From: Liolophura sinensis
Lineage: Eukaryota > Mollusca > Polyplacophora > Chitonida > Chitonidae
Direction: 5' to 3'
Assembly (NCBI RefSeq): GCF_032854445.1
Contig: NC_088295.1
Coordinates: 94,297,805-94,361,804, forward strand
Length of the DNA: 64,000 bases
Each line of letters starts with the position of its first letter. The first letter of the stretch is position 1. Below the pieces are notes generated by a model, which ran no database searches, was not told the origin of the DNA, and saw only the letters and a list, made by a program, of their open reading frames with translations. Positions 61,801 through 63,864 of the stretch are shown one piece after another. The translations under genes and the position numbers were made by a program.

Positions 61801-63864
61801 TTTCCATACAGAATAGAAAGATGTATACATAGAATAGAAGGTATCCATACAATATACAAGATATTCATATAAAATGTAAATATCCATACAGAATACAAGA
61901 TGTCCATACAGAATACAAGATATCCATATAGAACACAAGATATCAAAATAAAATAAATAAAATACAATTTATCCACATAGATGTTCTACAGGAAGAACAC
62001 GGAAACAATGTGTACAGTCAGTGTTCCTTGACAGACTGCTGGCAATAGTAGAACTCAAAAGAGGATACTTTTTGCACTAATCTAACCATTCCCAGCACAA
62101 GTTAGAAATGTCCTCAACACGAGTAGGAAGTATTCTCAATGCGAGTAACAAACATCCTCAACATGAGTGTACAAACGAGAGAGGTTGTTTCTAGGCACAA
62201 GTCACACAGCTAATATTTAGTTAAGTAATATTTAAATCCTTCATGAATTTCAAGATATACAATGTCAGCAATATACAACTGTTCAAACGTCCAGGTAAAT
62301 ACTAATAGATCTAATCTTGATAATATATATCAACCAACATAGCTTGCGTGACAAACACTGATTGTATAATGTGACCCGCTTTATCTGAGGTCTGCTTTGA
62401 ACCCTCACCTGAGGTCTGTTTTGAACCTTCACCTGAGGTCTGCTTTGAATCCTCACCTGAGCAATCCGGAATCTTGAAACCTGCACTGCACTGACACACT
62501 CCTGGACGTAAACATGACCCTCCGTTAGGGCACTGCCCATGGGGCAGGTCAAAACAGGAGGCTACAATAAAAGACTTTGGCGATTAAACGCAATATGAAA
62601 GCATTTTTCATTAACTTAGCTTTTTCCCCACATTATCCCACCACAGCGGTTAAATGTATAAAAATATAAATACGCTACTAAATATTCCCCAGACACAATT
62701 TCACCCATGTACATGGACACCTATAACACTGGAATTCCCCACATACAATTTCACCCATGTACACGGACACCTATAACACTGGATTTCCCCACATACAATT
62801 TCACCCATGTACACGGACACCTATAACACTGGATTTCCCCACATACAATTTCACCCATGTACACGGACACCTATAACACCGGATTTCCCCACATACAATT
62901 TTACCCATGTACACGGACATCTATAACACTGGATTTCCCCACATACAATTTCACCCATGTACACGGACACCTATAACACCGGATTTCCCCACATACAATT
63001 TCACCCATGTACACGGACACCTATAACACTGGATTTCCCCACATACAATTTCACCCATGTACACGGACACCTATAACCTATTATCAGATTCGTACTTACT
63101 TATATGATGCATCTTTAAAGAAGAATGAGAAAATCTTCATATTTTGGTCTAACTATAGGGCAAGTAAGTTAACAATAGTTAGCCAAATACAACACAAGTT
63201 ATGTGATAACATTTTGGTCTAACTACAAGAAGACCATAGTTTGGTCTAATTACAAGACAAGTCATGTGACCAAGTTTTGCTCTAACTATAAGACAAGGTA
63301 TGTGACCACATGTTGGTCCAACTACGAGACGAGTTGTGTGACCATAGTTTGGTCTAACTACAAGACAAGCCAGGTGACCAAGCTTTGCTCTAACTATAAG
63401 ACAAGGTATGTGACCACGTTTTGCTCTGATTACGAGACAAATATCTGACCATATTTTGGCAGAGACAGCTGATGACAAACTTACGTTTACACTGGAAATC
63501 CATGGCATCCCACATGTAACCTTGCCGGCAGTCACAGAAGTAAGAGCCATCCGTGTTGTGGCATCCCAGTTCACAGATATCGGGTTTTGTGCACTCGTTA
63601 TAATCTGAATGGAAAAAATCGAAACAGATTTGATACCGGCATACCAAAAGATTGTGGCATCAAGTGCTTCCAGTCCTTTTTTTTTCGCATAACTTAGCAT
63701 CTTTCAATTCATGCAGGTTTTCATCAACATAAAAATTTTGCAAGAGCGGTCAGACTTACCATCACATATGGGTGGAACATAACCATGTTTGCATTGGCAA
63801 GACTCAGGTGAAATACAAGTCCCATCATTCGGGCAGTTCCCAGGGGGCAACATGAAACAAAGGG
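13580..63864 (-). CDS. Gene model: large EGF-repeat/Ig/FN3 cell-surface protein, 35 exons seen, 5' end off the window
   Basis: Joined exons e1 to e35 give about 9.05 kb of coding sequence. EGF exons begin and end in phase 1, so they can be duplicated or skipped without shifting the frame. Domain order: 28 EGF modules, a further EGF with a long unknown domain, linkers, a 1,231-residue region with two Ig domains, FN3, one transmembrane helix, and a tail of about 50 residues. The part seen carries many N-glycosylation sequons and paired cysteines, as expected for an ectodomain. The calcium-binding EGF chain suggests a rod-like adhesion or receptor protein, but I do not recognise an orthologue. 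The signal peptide and N-terminus lie beyond 64000. One junction (e34 to e35) does not match in phase, so at least one small exon is probably missing from this model. Confidence 0.8.
13985..15000. repeat. 18-bp minisatellite, about 56 copies, in the e34-e35 intron
   Basis: The unit is 'gtataacggcataccagt' with c/t and a/t variants. Read on the coding (minus) strand many units contain CAG or CTG followed by GTATGC, which resembles a splice donor. Because 18 is a multiple of three, repeating frames such as YTGMPL run for hundreds of codons. They are not genes. Confidence 0.93.
15216..15401 (-). CDS. Exon e34: second half of an FN3 domain
   Basis: Phase 1 to phase 1, 186 bp. It follows e33 to give [15 protein letters not shown] and [20 protein letters not shown], then [17 protein letters not shown]. 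The G-Y-x-V, Y-x-L and Y-x-V-x-x-x-A pattern is the C to G strand half of a fibronectin type III fold. One NVT sequon is visible. It ends TETPRS-G at a GTAGGC donor. Confidence 0.82.
15689..15940 (-). mobile_element. tRNA-headed SINE, family A, near full length
   Basis: On the minus strand the head reads 'ggtggccgaggtggttagcg', an A-box-like tRNA start. The family body ('gcagggatctgcccgat' region, then 'catacaagtgaaacattct') follows and it ends in an AT-rich tail. It sits in the intron between e33 and e34 and is diverged from the family consensus. Confidence 0.8.
16190..16327 (-). CDS. Exon e33: first half of an FN3 domain
   Basis: Phase 1 to 1, 138 bp. After e32 it reads [15 protein letters not shown], then [20 protein letters not shown] and VNGMSFVKG. 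The W-N-P-P-x-N-G sequence is the B-C strand hallmark of FN3 domains, completed by e34. An NLT sequon is present. The acceptor is preceded by 'ttgttatttccag' and the donor is GTAGGT. Confidence 0.82.
16569..20261 (-). CDS. Exon e32: giant 3.7-kb exon with unknown region and two Ig domains
   Basis: One open frame of 1,231 codons, phase 1 at both ends (acceptor 'cttctcttccctag', donor GTAAGC). Roughly residues 1-900 match no family I recognise. They are mostly helical with a cysteine cluster near residue 455 ([13 protein letters not shown]) and a charged, coiled-coil-like stretch near 540-580 ([23 protein letters not shown]). Two Ig domains follow. The first, about residues 914-990, has VDLSCPVRV, a central W and DTGSYTCTV. 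The second, about 990-1075, has VRVDCG, VWKTN and [11 protein letters not shown]. The last 155 residues hold a further cysteine-paired region ([13 protein letters not shown]). At least eleven N-x-S/T sequons support an extracellular location. An exon this long beside 105-130 bp exons suggests a retrocopied or independently acquired segment. Confidence 0.85.
17030..17520 (-). other. Two tandem Ig domains inside e32
   Basis: Each domain shows the B-strand cysteine, the C-strand tryptophan and the F-strand Y-x-C (SYTC and IYRC), as in I-set or C2-set folds. They lie directly before the linker to the FN3 domain, giving the Ig-Ig-FN3-TM order common in adhesion receptors. Confidence 0.85.
20544..20700 (-). 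CDS. Exon e31: linker exon
   Basis: Phase 0 to phase 1, 157 bp. A very good acceptor ('attgttctttttgttttag') is followed by [20 protein letters not shown] and [20 protein letters not shown], ending STGIR-G at a GTACAT donor. The phases fit e30 and e32 exactly. No domain is recognised. It may be an amphipathic continuation of the helical region at the start of e32. Confidence 0.68.
20880..21352. repeat. 56-bp array made from the end and donor of e30, about 8 copies
   Basis: The minus-strand unit contains 'caggtgtaccttgttgccat' and 'tgatcttcctcaggtgttgt'. The exon end reads 'caggtgtacctggcagccag' and then 'tgatcttcctcag', followed by the donor GTGTTG. The array starts at the junction itself, so it arose by tandem duplication of the exon-intron border. 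Confidence 0.85.
21352..21469 (-). CDS. Exon e30: linker exon
   Basis: Phase 2 to 0, 118 bp. It reads [20 protein letters not shown] and [20 protein letters not shown], joining e29 (phase 2) and e31 (phase 0). The donor is weak (CAG then GTGTTG). An alternative donor (CAG then GTGTAC) lies 30 bp earlier at 21382, also in phase 0, so skipping ten residues is possible. The exon end is repeated about eight times in the following intron. Confidence 0.68.
21776..23036 (-). CDS. Exon e29: EGF module plus unrecognised domain of about 390 residues
   Basis: Phase 1 to 2, 1,261 bp. It begins [18 protein letters not shown] and [14 protein letters not shown], a complete six-cysteine EGF. About 390 residues follow that I cannot assign: [32 protein letters not shown], and others. 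The pattern is beta-rich, with few cysteines ([28 protein letters not shown]). The donor is CTCAG then GTAGAG. It links the EGF chain to the Ig-containing part and might be a membrane-distal globular head or a ligand-binding module. That is only a guess from position. Confidence 0.82.
23301..23414 (-). CDS. Exon e28: EGF-like module
   Basis: Phase 1 to 1, 114 bp. It reads [19 protein letters not shown] then [19 protein letters not shown], with six cysteines. It lacks the D-x-D-E-C start, so it is probably not calcium-binding at the N-terminal site. The spacing C-x8-C-x3-C is that of the cbEGF relatives in LDL-receptor type proteins. Acceptor ends 'gtcggtag', donor GTAAGT. Confidence 0.82.
   Translation of the reverse strand, partial: GVLIRGQTSTVGQCVRTKVMCVLVLRAGTCMMTACIV
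23548..23692 (-). mobile_element. SINE family A, 5'-truncated
   Basis: The tail ('tttatttatttgatcggtgt') and body ('actcaagaatatttcactta', 'aggaaaccgggcagagcccg') are present, while the tRNA-like head is missing. It lies in the e27-e28 intron. Confidence 0.85.
23860..24497. repeat. 40-bp array made from the end and donor of e27, about 16 copies
   Basis: The exon end on the minus strand is 'gaactgctggaggacttgag' then 'atcttgtcagt', followed by donor GTGAGT. The units read 'gaacttctagagaacatgag' then 'atcttgtcagtataagtatt'. The array begins at the donor. The donor GT is intact only in the first copy; later copies have lost it (GTGAGT became ATAAGT). Confidence 0.9.
24498..24620 (-). CDS. Exon e27: calcium-binding EGF
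   Basis: Phase 1 to 1, 123 bp. [16 protein letters not shown] then [11 protein letters not shown], with six cysteines and the C-x-N-x4-Y-x-C site for Asn hydroxylation. It ends [11 protein letters not shown] at TGTCAGT then GTGAGT. Its last 30 bases and donor are the source of the 40-bp array that follows. Confidence 0.85.
24878..25003 (-). CDS. Exon e26: EGF-like module
   Basis: Phase 1 to 1, 126 bp. [18 protein letters not shown] then [15 protein letters not shown] and STEGFCEG, with six cysteines. The acidic E-E-D-P-C start resembles cbEGF linkers of the LRP type, but the hydroxylation consensus is absent. The donor is the less common GTCAGA. Confidence 0.8.
25074..25230 (-). mobile_element. 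SINE family A, partial
   Basis: Tail 'atttatttgattggtgtttt' and body 'ggaagccgggcagagcttgg' are present. The sequence after 25230 diverges from the family and I cannot follow the head. It lies in the e25-e26 intron. Confidence 0.8.
25511..25633 (-). CDS. Exon e25: calcium-binding EGF
   Basis: Phase 1 to 1, 123 bp. [16 protein letters not shown] then [15 protein letters not shown], six cysteines, Asn-hydroxylation consensus and an overlapping NNT glycosylation sequon. The donor is A then GTACGT, without the usual AG before GT. Confidence 0.82.
   Translation of the reverse strand: MLTSVVAGPTPVINTVTTQRARSCAAATRSTTWLQMADLA
25850..27825. repeat. 50-bp minisatellite, about 39 copies
   Basis: The unit contains 'catgaactacatgtaccttc' and 'accacagattgcctacatac'. 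It fills the intron between e24 and e25, starting only a few bases after the e24 donor, but contains no exon sequence. Diverged units lie at the e24 side and more uniform ones in the middle. Confidence 0.93.
27830..27952 (-). CDS. Exon e24: calcium-binding EGF
   Basis: Phase 1 to 1, 123 bp. [16 protein letters not shown] then [18 protein letters not shown], six cysteines and the C-x-N-x4-F-x-C hydroxylation site. Donor GTAAGT. Confidence 0.85.
28130..28234 (-). CDS. Exon e23: EGF module of the 35-residue class
   Basis: Phase 1 to 1, 105 bp. [17 protein letters not shown] then [17 protein letters not shown]. Six cysteines in the P-G-x-C-x-x-x-G-x-C pattern shared with e1, e3, e5 and others. 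Good acceptor ('cttttctgcag') and donor GTAAAC. Confidence 0.85.
28545..29105. repeat. 50-bp minisatellite, about 11 copies
   Basis: The unit is 'ctaaacagacaggtgcatat' then 'aacatgtaaactgtactgac'. Copies are nearly identical. It lies in the e22-e23 intron and contains no exon sequence. Confidence 0.95.
29180..29299 (-). CDS. Exon e22: calcium-binding EGF
   Basis: Phase 1 to 1, 120 bp. [16 protein letters not shown] then [16 protein letters not shown], six cysteines and the C-x-N-x4-Y-x-C site. The last loop is short and glycine-rich (GVGAGGLC). With e20 and e21 it forms a run of three cbEGFs that breaks the alternation seen in e1-e20. Confidence 0.85.
29390..29545. repeat. Short 'acacaagttat' tandem repeats
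   Basis: About ten degenerate units of 10 to 20 bp ('tacacaagttacatgtatac'). They adjoin the 21-bp array in the e21-e22 intron. Confidence 0.7.
29555..30600. repeat. 21-bp minisatellite, about 50 copies
   Basis: The unit is 'catgttgacatgacacacag' plus c. It runs from seven bases after the e21 donor into the intron, without exon sequence. Since 21 is a multiple of three, long spurious frames with repeats such as CHVSMCCVS appear on the minus strand. Confidence 0.93.
30616..30738 (-). CDS. Exon e21: calcium-binding EGF
   Basis: Phase 1 to 1, 123 bp. [16 protein letters not shown] then [18 protein letters not shown], six cysteines, C-x-N-x4-F-x-C. Donor GTAAGT. Confidence 0.85.
31041..31163 (-). 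CDS. Exon e20: calcium-binding EGF
   Basis: Phase 1 to 1, 123 bp. [16 protein letters not shown] then [19 protein letters not shown], six cysteines, C-x-N-x4-F-x-C. It is the last member of the alternating EGF/cbEGF series. Confidence 0.85.
   Translation of the reverse strand: MTMSAAVTTVGVISFVKTQRGHLCVAVVMATVWLETRAPV
31527..31631 (-). CDS. Exon e19: EGF module of the 35-residue class
   Basis: Phase 1 to 1, 105 bp. [17 protein letters not shown] then [19 protein letters not shown], six cysteines. Very like e23 (A-x-C-Y-D-F-P start). The donor is GTCAGT rather than GTRAGT. Confidence 0.83.
31745..33130. repeat. 59-bp minisatellite, about 23 copies
   Basis: The unit contains 'tacacttaagctgtaggagt' and 'cctgtgaagatttcagtaca'. 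It lies in the e18-e19 intron and has no exon sequence. Confidence 0.93.
33290..33409 (-). CDS. Exon e18: calcium-binding EGF
   Basis: Phase 1 to 1, 120 bp. [18 protein letters not shown] then [19 protein letters not shown], six cysteines, with an unusually short C2-C3 gap (C-L-G-C), and C-x-N-x4-Y-x-C intact. NLS near the end is a sequon. Just past the donor, 33247-33285 holds a worn copy of part of the exon end. Confidence 0.83.
33430..34715. other. Degenerate AT-rich intron sequence with loose repeats
   Basis: Irregular repeats around 'tttttcgttattca', 'ttcagtaacatg' and 'atggtgctagc' recur at 50-110 bp spacing from 33700 to 34710. They look like an old, decayed tandem array. A worn SINE family A remnant lies at 33755-33845. 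No exon is seen. Confidence 0.55.
33755..33845 (-). mobile_element. Worn SINE family A fragment
   Basis: 'ttatttgattagtgttttac' and 'ctcaagaatgagggcggcca' match the family A tail and body with many changes. Confidence 0.6.
34720..38701. repeat. 30-bp array made from the end and donor of e17, about 130 copies
   Basis: The minus-strand unit is 'gattcagcccaccactctgt' then 'gcaggtgagg'. The end of e17 is 'gattcagcccaccactctgt' then 'acag', followed by donor GTGAGT, so each unit carries 20-odd bases of exon plus the splice donor. Most units keep CAG then GTGAGT or GTGAGG. Subtypes recur in blocks: a 27-bp unit with 'acagttgtgggct' next to a 'tgtccaaagtgg' unit occurs near 35060, 35330, 36200 and 36990, so there is higher-order structure. 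Confidence 0.95.
38702..38809 (-). CDS. Exon e17: EGF module whose end seeded the 30-bp array
   Basis: Phase 1 to 1, 108 bp. [18 protein letters not shown] then [19 protein letters not shown], six cysteines. The donor (ACAG then GTGAGT) is the first of about 130 similar donors. In the exon's frame the first intronic unit gives G-E-stop (GGT GAG TGA), so use of any later donor would end translation early. Confidence 0.87.
39046..39174 (-). CDS. Exon e16: cbEGF-like module missing two cysteines
   Basis: Phase 1 to 1, 129 bp. [17 protein letters not shown] then [20 protein letters not shown], ending GESLEKG. Only four of the six EGF cysteines are present; C5 and C6 are missing. The tail GYGRLPG is shared with e12, which lacks the same two cysteines. 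Donor GTAATT. Either a variant fold or one in which the last disulfide is lost. Confidence 0.78.
39478..39730 (+). mobile_element. SINE family A, near full length
   Basis: Head region with 'aagggttagtgcgccaccat' and 'gtgcggtcacagtgagtttc', body 'ggtctgccggcaacctgcag', end 'cgtaaaacaccaatgaaata' with an AT tail. Opposite in strand to the gene, in the e15-e16 intron. Confidence 0.82.
39850..40790. repeat. 33-36 bp degenerate minisatellite, about 27 copies
   Basis: The unit contains 'cttacaaaatcacctcagac' and 'aactgttattcaccc'. It starts about 45 bp after the e15 donor and holds no obvious exon sequence. Confidence 0.88.
40835..40939 (-). CDS. Exon e15: EGF module of the 35-residue class
   Basis: Phase 1 to 1, 105 bp. 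[17 protein letters not shown] then [19 protein letters not shown], six cysteines. Acceptor 'ttcattttttgtag', donor GTGAGG. Confidence 0.86.
40975..42765. repeat. 55-bp minisatellite, about 33 copies
   Basis: The unit contains 'gacctggagatacacaatgg' and 'ctgtacatgtacaaggtcag'. It begins about 35 bp upstream of the e15 acceptor. On the coding strand each unit has 'gtgtatctccag', an acceptor-like end, but no exon sequence. Confidence 0.92.
42945..44465. repeat. 79-bp minisatellite with G-runs, about 19 copies
   Basis: The unit contains 'catggtggaagaaagcacaa' and 'ctcatacatgtagttggggg'. Runs of G at the unit junctions grow to 10-18 bases in the copies near 44110-44320, so the array has developed poly(G) tracts. 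Confidence 0.93.
44845..45400. repeat. 44-bp and related tandem repeats, about 13 copies
   Basis: Four near-identical 44-bp copies ('aggtgtgaaccgtcatcttg' then 'ggtgccagaaggagaggata') are followed by shorter 30-40 bp relatives ('ggtgtaaactgtcac'). They lie in the e14-e15 intron. Confidence 0.88.
45559..45678 (-). CDS. Exon e14: calcium-binding EGF
   Basis: Phase 1 to 1, 120 bp. [15 protein letters not shown] then [18 protein letters not shown], six cysteines, C-x-N-x4-Y-x-C. Donor GTAAGC. Confidence 0.86.
45705..45806. repeat. 26-bp tandem repeat, 4 copies
   Basis: The unit is 'aactggactgggcatggagc' plus 'aatgtc'. It lies 25 bp upstream of the e14 acceptor and contains no exon sequence. Confidence 0.9.
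46161..46271 (-). CDS. Exon e13: EGF module of the 35-residue class
   Basis: Phase 1 to 1, 111 bp. [17 protein letters not shown] then [19 protein letters not shown] and VG, six cysteines, with two extra residues in the last loop. Acceptor ends 'tttctgtgggtag', donor GTAAGG. Confidence 0.85.
46300..47930. other. Intron sequence without features
   Basis: AT-rich, no tandem array, no exon with splice support. The minus-strand frame at 47513-47836 has no recognisable motif. This is one of the few long repeat-free intron stretches of the gene. Confidence 0.5.
47930..48088 (+). mobile_element. SINE family A, 5'-truncated
   Basis: Body 'atggtcgtgggtttctcccc' and end 'ttgagtatgacgtaaaacac' with an AT tail. 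The tRNA-like head is absent. Opposite strand to the gene. Confidence 0.82.
48105..48550. repeat. Compound 60-120 bp tandem repeat, about 5 copies
   Basis: Units join 'agaagcttaaccttcaatc' with 'cccattatatagcagc' and 'cacacaataccttagattag'. The last two full copies (48290-48540) are almost identical. Confidence 0.85.
48718..48843 (-). CDS. Exon e12: cbEGF-like module missing two cysteines
   Basis: Phase 1 to 1, 126 bp. [16 protein letters not shown] then [20 protein letters not shown] and GQDKER. The calcium-binding start and C-x-N-x4-Y-x-C are kept, but only four cysteines remain. C5 and C6 are lost, as in e16, and both share GYGRLPG. Donor GTAAGG. Confidence 0.78.
48885..49435. repeat. About 55-bp tandem repeat interrupted by a SINE
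   Basis: The unit contains 'cagataacatcatatcaggt' and 'aactttacacctgtcacaca'. The array is split by a SINE at 49176-49305 and resumes after it, so the insertion is younger than the array. Confidence 0.88.
49176..49305 (-). mobile_element. SINE family A, 5'-truncated, inserted in a tandem array
   Basis: Tail 'tttatttatttcattggtgt' and body 'cgacggcggccagcattatg' are well preserved. The flanking sequence on both sides is the 55-bp array. Confidence 0.87.
49440..50460. repeat. 42-bp array made from the end and donor of e11, about 24 copies
   Basis: The minus-strand unit is 'ggttatgaactgcccaagtg' then 'ctcag' and then 'gtgagtcctatctacat'. The end of e11 is exactly 'ggttatgaactgcccaagtg' then 'ctcag' with donor GTGAGT. 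Nearly all units keep CAG then GTGAGT. In the exon frame the first units read [14 protein letters not shown] without a stop. Confidence 0.95.
50461..50565 (-). CDS. Exon e11: EGF module whose end seeded the 42-bp array
   Basis: Phase 1 to 1, 105 bp. [17 protein letters not shown] then [19 protein letters not shown], six cysteines. Donor CTCAG then GTGAGT. Equivalent in-frame donors follow at 50419 and 50377. Use of these would add one or two 14-residue blocks, each with an extra cysteine, to the end of this EGF. Confidence 0.87.
50690..51447. repeat. 28-bp array made from the end and donor of e10, about 27 copies
   Basis: The minus-strand unit is 'acagagctgtcagtgtgagt' then 'actttgtt'. The e10 end is 'acacagctgtcaac' followed by donor GTGAGTACTCTGTT. 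The match covers about 14 bases of exon and the donor region. The array starts at the junction. A C-run (50648-50666) lies at its far end. Confidence 0.88.
51448..51570 (-). CDS. Exon e10: calcium-binding EGF with arrays on both sides
   Basis: Phase 1 to 1, 123 bp. [16 protein letters not shown] then [18 protein letters not shown], six cysteines. The hydroxylation site has H instead of Y/F ([10 protein letters not shown]). Its start seeded the 43-bp array upstream and its end the 28-bp array downstream. Confidence 0.87.
51571..52290. repeat. 43-bp array made from the acceptor and start of e10, about 17 copies
   Basis: The minus-strand unit is 'gggtttgtgtttcag' then 'atgtgaatgagtgtgctgta' and 'gacattgg'. 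The true exon begins after 'ggggtttgtgtttcag' with 'atatagacgagtgtgctgta' and 'gacaatgg'. Each unit thus carries an acceptor and about 28 bases of exon coding D-V-N-E-C-A-V-D. Confidence 0.93.
52300..52690. repeat. 54-60 bp tandem repeat, about 7 copies
   Basis: The unit contains 'gatcatgtgtacctgtaggt' and 'cgattagtccagctggtcta'. It adjoins the acceptor-derived array but shows no exon sequence. Confidence 0.92.
52858..52962 (-). CDS. Exon e9: EGF module of the 35-residue class
   Basis: Phase 1 to 1, 105 bp. [17 protein letters not shown] then [19 protein letters not shown], six cysteines. Donor GTGAGT. Confidence 0.86.
53092..53320 (-). mobile_element. SINE family A with tRNA-like head
   Basis: On the minus strand the head reads 'ccgtggccgagatcgttagc' and the body includes 'gctggcttcctctccagccg'. 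The 3' end is shortened ('gaccaaatcaaataaat') and lacks the usual 'acttgagtacggcg' stretch. Confidence 0.82.
53749..55950. repeat. 49-bp minisatellite, about 39 copies, split by a SINE
   Basis: The unit is 'actaataccctactaattgc' then 'gcgacatccccaatatacat' and 'gctattcac'. One and a half units lie at 53749-53805, then a full SINE, then the rest from 54064. Blocks of several units are repeated (53749 onward resembles 54280 onward), so there is higher-order duplication. Confidence 0.93.
53806..54062 (+). mobile_element. SINE family A, full length
   Basis: The most complete copy in the window. A-box-like 'tggctcagtcggttagcat', B-box-like 'gtgagttcaagtcc', body 'cctgcggatggtcgtgggtt', and end 'gagtacggcgtaaaacacca' with 'aaataaataaaa' tail. 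The sequences at either end ('aattgcgcgacatccc' and 'aattgcacgacatccc') look like a 16-bp target duplication, though array units themselves could explain them. Confidence 0.92.
56034..56159 (-). CDS. Exon e8: calcium-binding EGF
   Basis: Phase 1 to 1, 126 bp. [16 protein letters not shown] then [18 protein letters not shown], six cysteines, C-x-N-x4-Y-x-C. Acceptor 'tttctcctgcag', donor GTAAGT. Confidence 0.87.
56559..56666 (-). CDS. Exon e7: EGF module whose start seeded an acceptor array
   Basis: Phase 1 to 1, 108 bp. [17 protein letters not shown] then [18 protein letters not shown] and KG, six cysteines. The acceptor ('ctgttctgcttgtag') and the first 14 exon bases (CCGTGTGTCAGTAT) recur many times upstream. 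Confidence 0.86.
56667..58580. repeat. About 58-bp array made from the acceptor and start of e7, about 30 copies
   Basis: One minus-strand unit type is 'tgttctgcttgtag' then 'tcgtgtgtcagtatctgact', which repeats the acceptor and start of e7. A second type replaces the exon part with 'ccctttgtaattttcggact'. The two types are mixed. Units beyond 58100 are more diverged. Confidence 0.9.
58590..59310. other. Intron sequence without features
   Basis: Unique, mixed composition sequence with a short GC-rich part at 58660-58860. The minus-strand frame 58661-58879 has no splice support or recognisable motif. Confidence 0.45.
59322..59447 (-). CDS. Exon e6: calcium-binding EGF
   Basis: Phase 1 to 1, 126 bp. 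[17 protein letters not shown] then [18 protein letters not shown], six cysteines, C-x-N-x4-Y-x-C. Starts almost identically to e4 (DIDECSAD). Donor GTAAGT. Confidence 0.87.
59520..59870 (-). mobile_element. SINE family B, near full length
   Basis: On the minus strand the head reads 'ccggcccggatagcacagtt' with 'ggtagagcgtccgcttcggg', then 'gaggaagttgtaacttcatc'. It ends 'gagtacgacgttaaacccca' with 'cactcactcac'. Same family as 8772-9145. It lies in the e5-e6 intron. Confidence 0.88.
60103..60207 (-). CDS. Exon e5: EGF module of the 35-residue class
   Basis: Phase 1 to 1, 105 bp. [17 protein letters not shown] then [19 protein letters not shown], six cysteines. Donor GTAAAA. Confidence 0.87.
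60240..61345. repeat. 31-bp minisatellite, about 35 copies
   Basis: The unit is 'acaggtacactaattgtacg' then 'atcatgccttt'. It fills nearly the whole e4-e5 intron but contains no exon sequence. On the plus strand each unit has 'ctttacag', which is acceptor-like but on the wrong strand for this gene. Confidence 0.94.
61359..61481 (-). CDS. Exon e4: calcium-binding EGF
   Basis: Phase 1 to 1, 123 bp. [16 protein letters not shown] then [18 protein letters not shown], six cysteines, C-x-N-x4-Y-x-C. Very like e2 and e6. Donor GTGAGT. Confidence 0.87.
61500..61975. repeat. Degenerate 15-31 bp AT-rich repeat
   Basis: Units such as 'tccatacagaatagaaagat' and 'tccatatagaacacaagata' vary in length. 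The array lies just upstream of the e4 acceptor and has no exon sequence. Confidence 0.8.
62385..62457. repeat. 24-bp repeat made around the e3 donor, 3 copies
   Basis: On the minus strand the donor is followed by three units of 'gtgaggattcaaagcagacc' plus 'tcag'. Two units end in a new donor (boundaries 62433 and 62409), while the third ends in CAG then ATAAAG. All are in frame with e3 and read [16 protein letters not shown]. Confidence 0.9.
62457..62561 (-). CDS. Exon e3: EGF module with three alternative donors
   Basis: Phase 1 to 1, 105 bp. [17 protein letters not shown] then [19 protein letters not shown], six cysteines. Donor CTCAG then GTGAGG. Two further in-frame donors 24 and 48 bases on would add 8 or 16 residues of polar linker. 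Confidence 0.87.
62690..63078. repeat. 50-bp minisatellite, about 8 copies
   Basis: The unit is 'acacctataacactggattt' then 'ccccacatacaatttcaccc'. Copies are nearly identical. e2-e3 intron, no exon sequence. Confidence 0.95.
63130..63450. repeat. About 27-bp degenerate minisatellite, about 12 copies
   Basis: Units join 'ggtctaactacaagacaag' with 'catgtgaccaagttttg'. e2-e3 intron, starting about 30 bp after the e2 donor, no exon sequence. Confidence 0.85.
63485..63604 (-). CDS. Exon e2: calcium-binding EGF
   Basis: Phase 1 to 1, 120 bp. [15 protein letters not shown] then [18 protein letters not shown], six cysteines, D-x-N-E-C start and C-x-N-x4-Y-x-C site. Acceptor 'ttttttccattcag', donor GTAAGT. 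Confidence 0.87.
63760..63864 (-). CDS. Exon e1: EGF module of the 35-residue class (first exon in the window)
   Basis: Phase 1 to 1, 105 bp. [17 protein letters not shown] then [19 protein letters not shown], six cysteines. Acceptor 'ctatcacattttcag', donor GTAAGT. It starts in phase 1, so earlier exons must lie beyond 64000. Confidence 0.87.
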
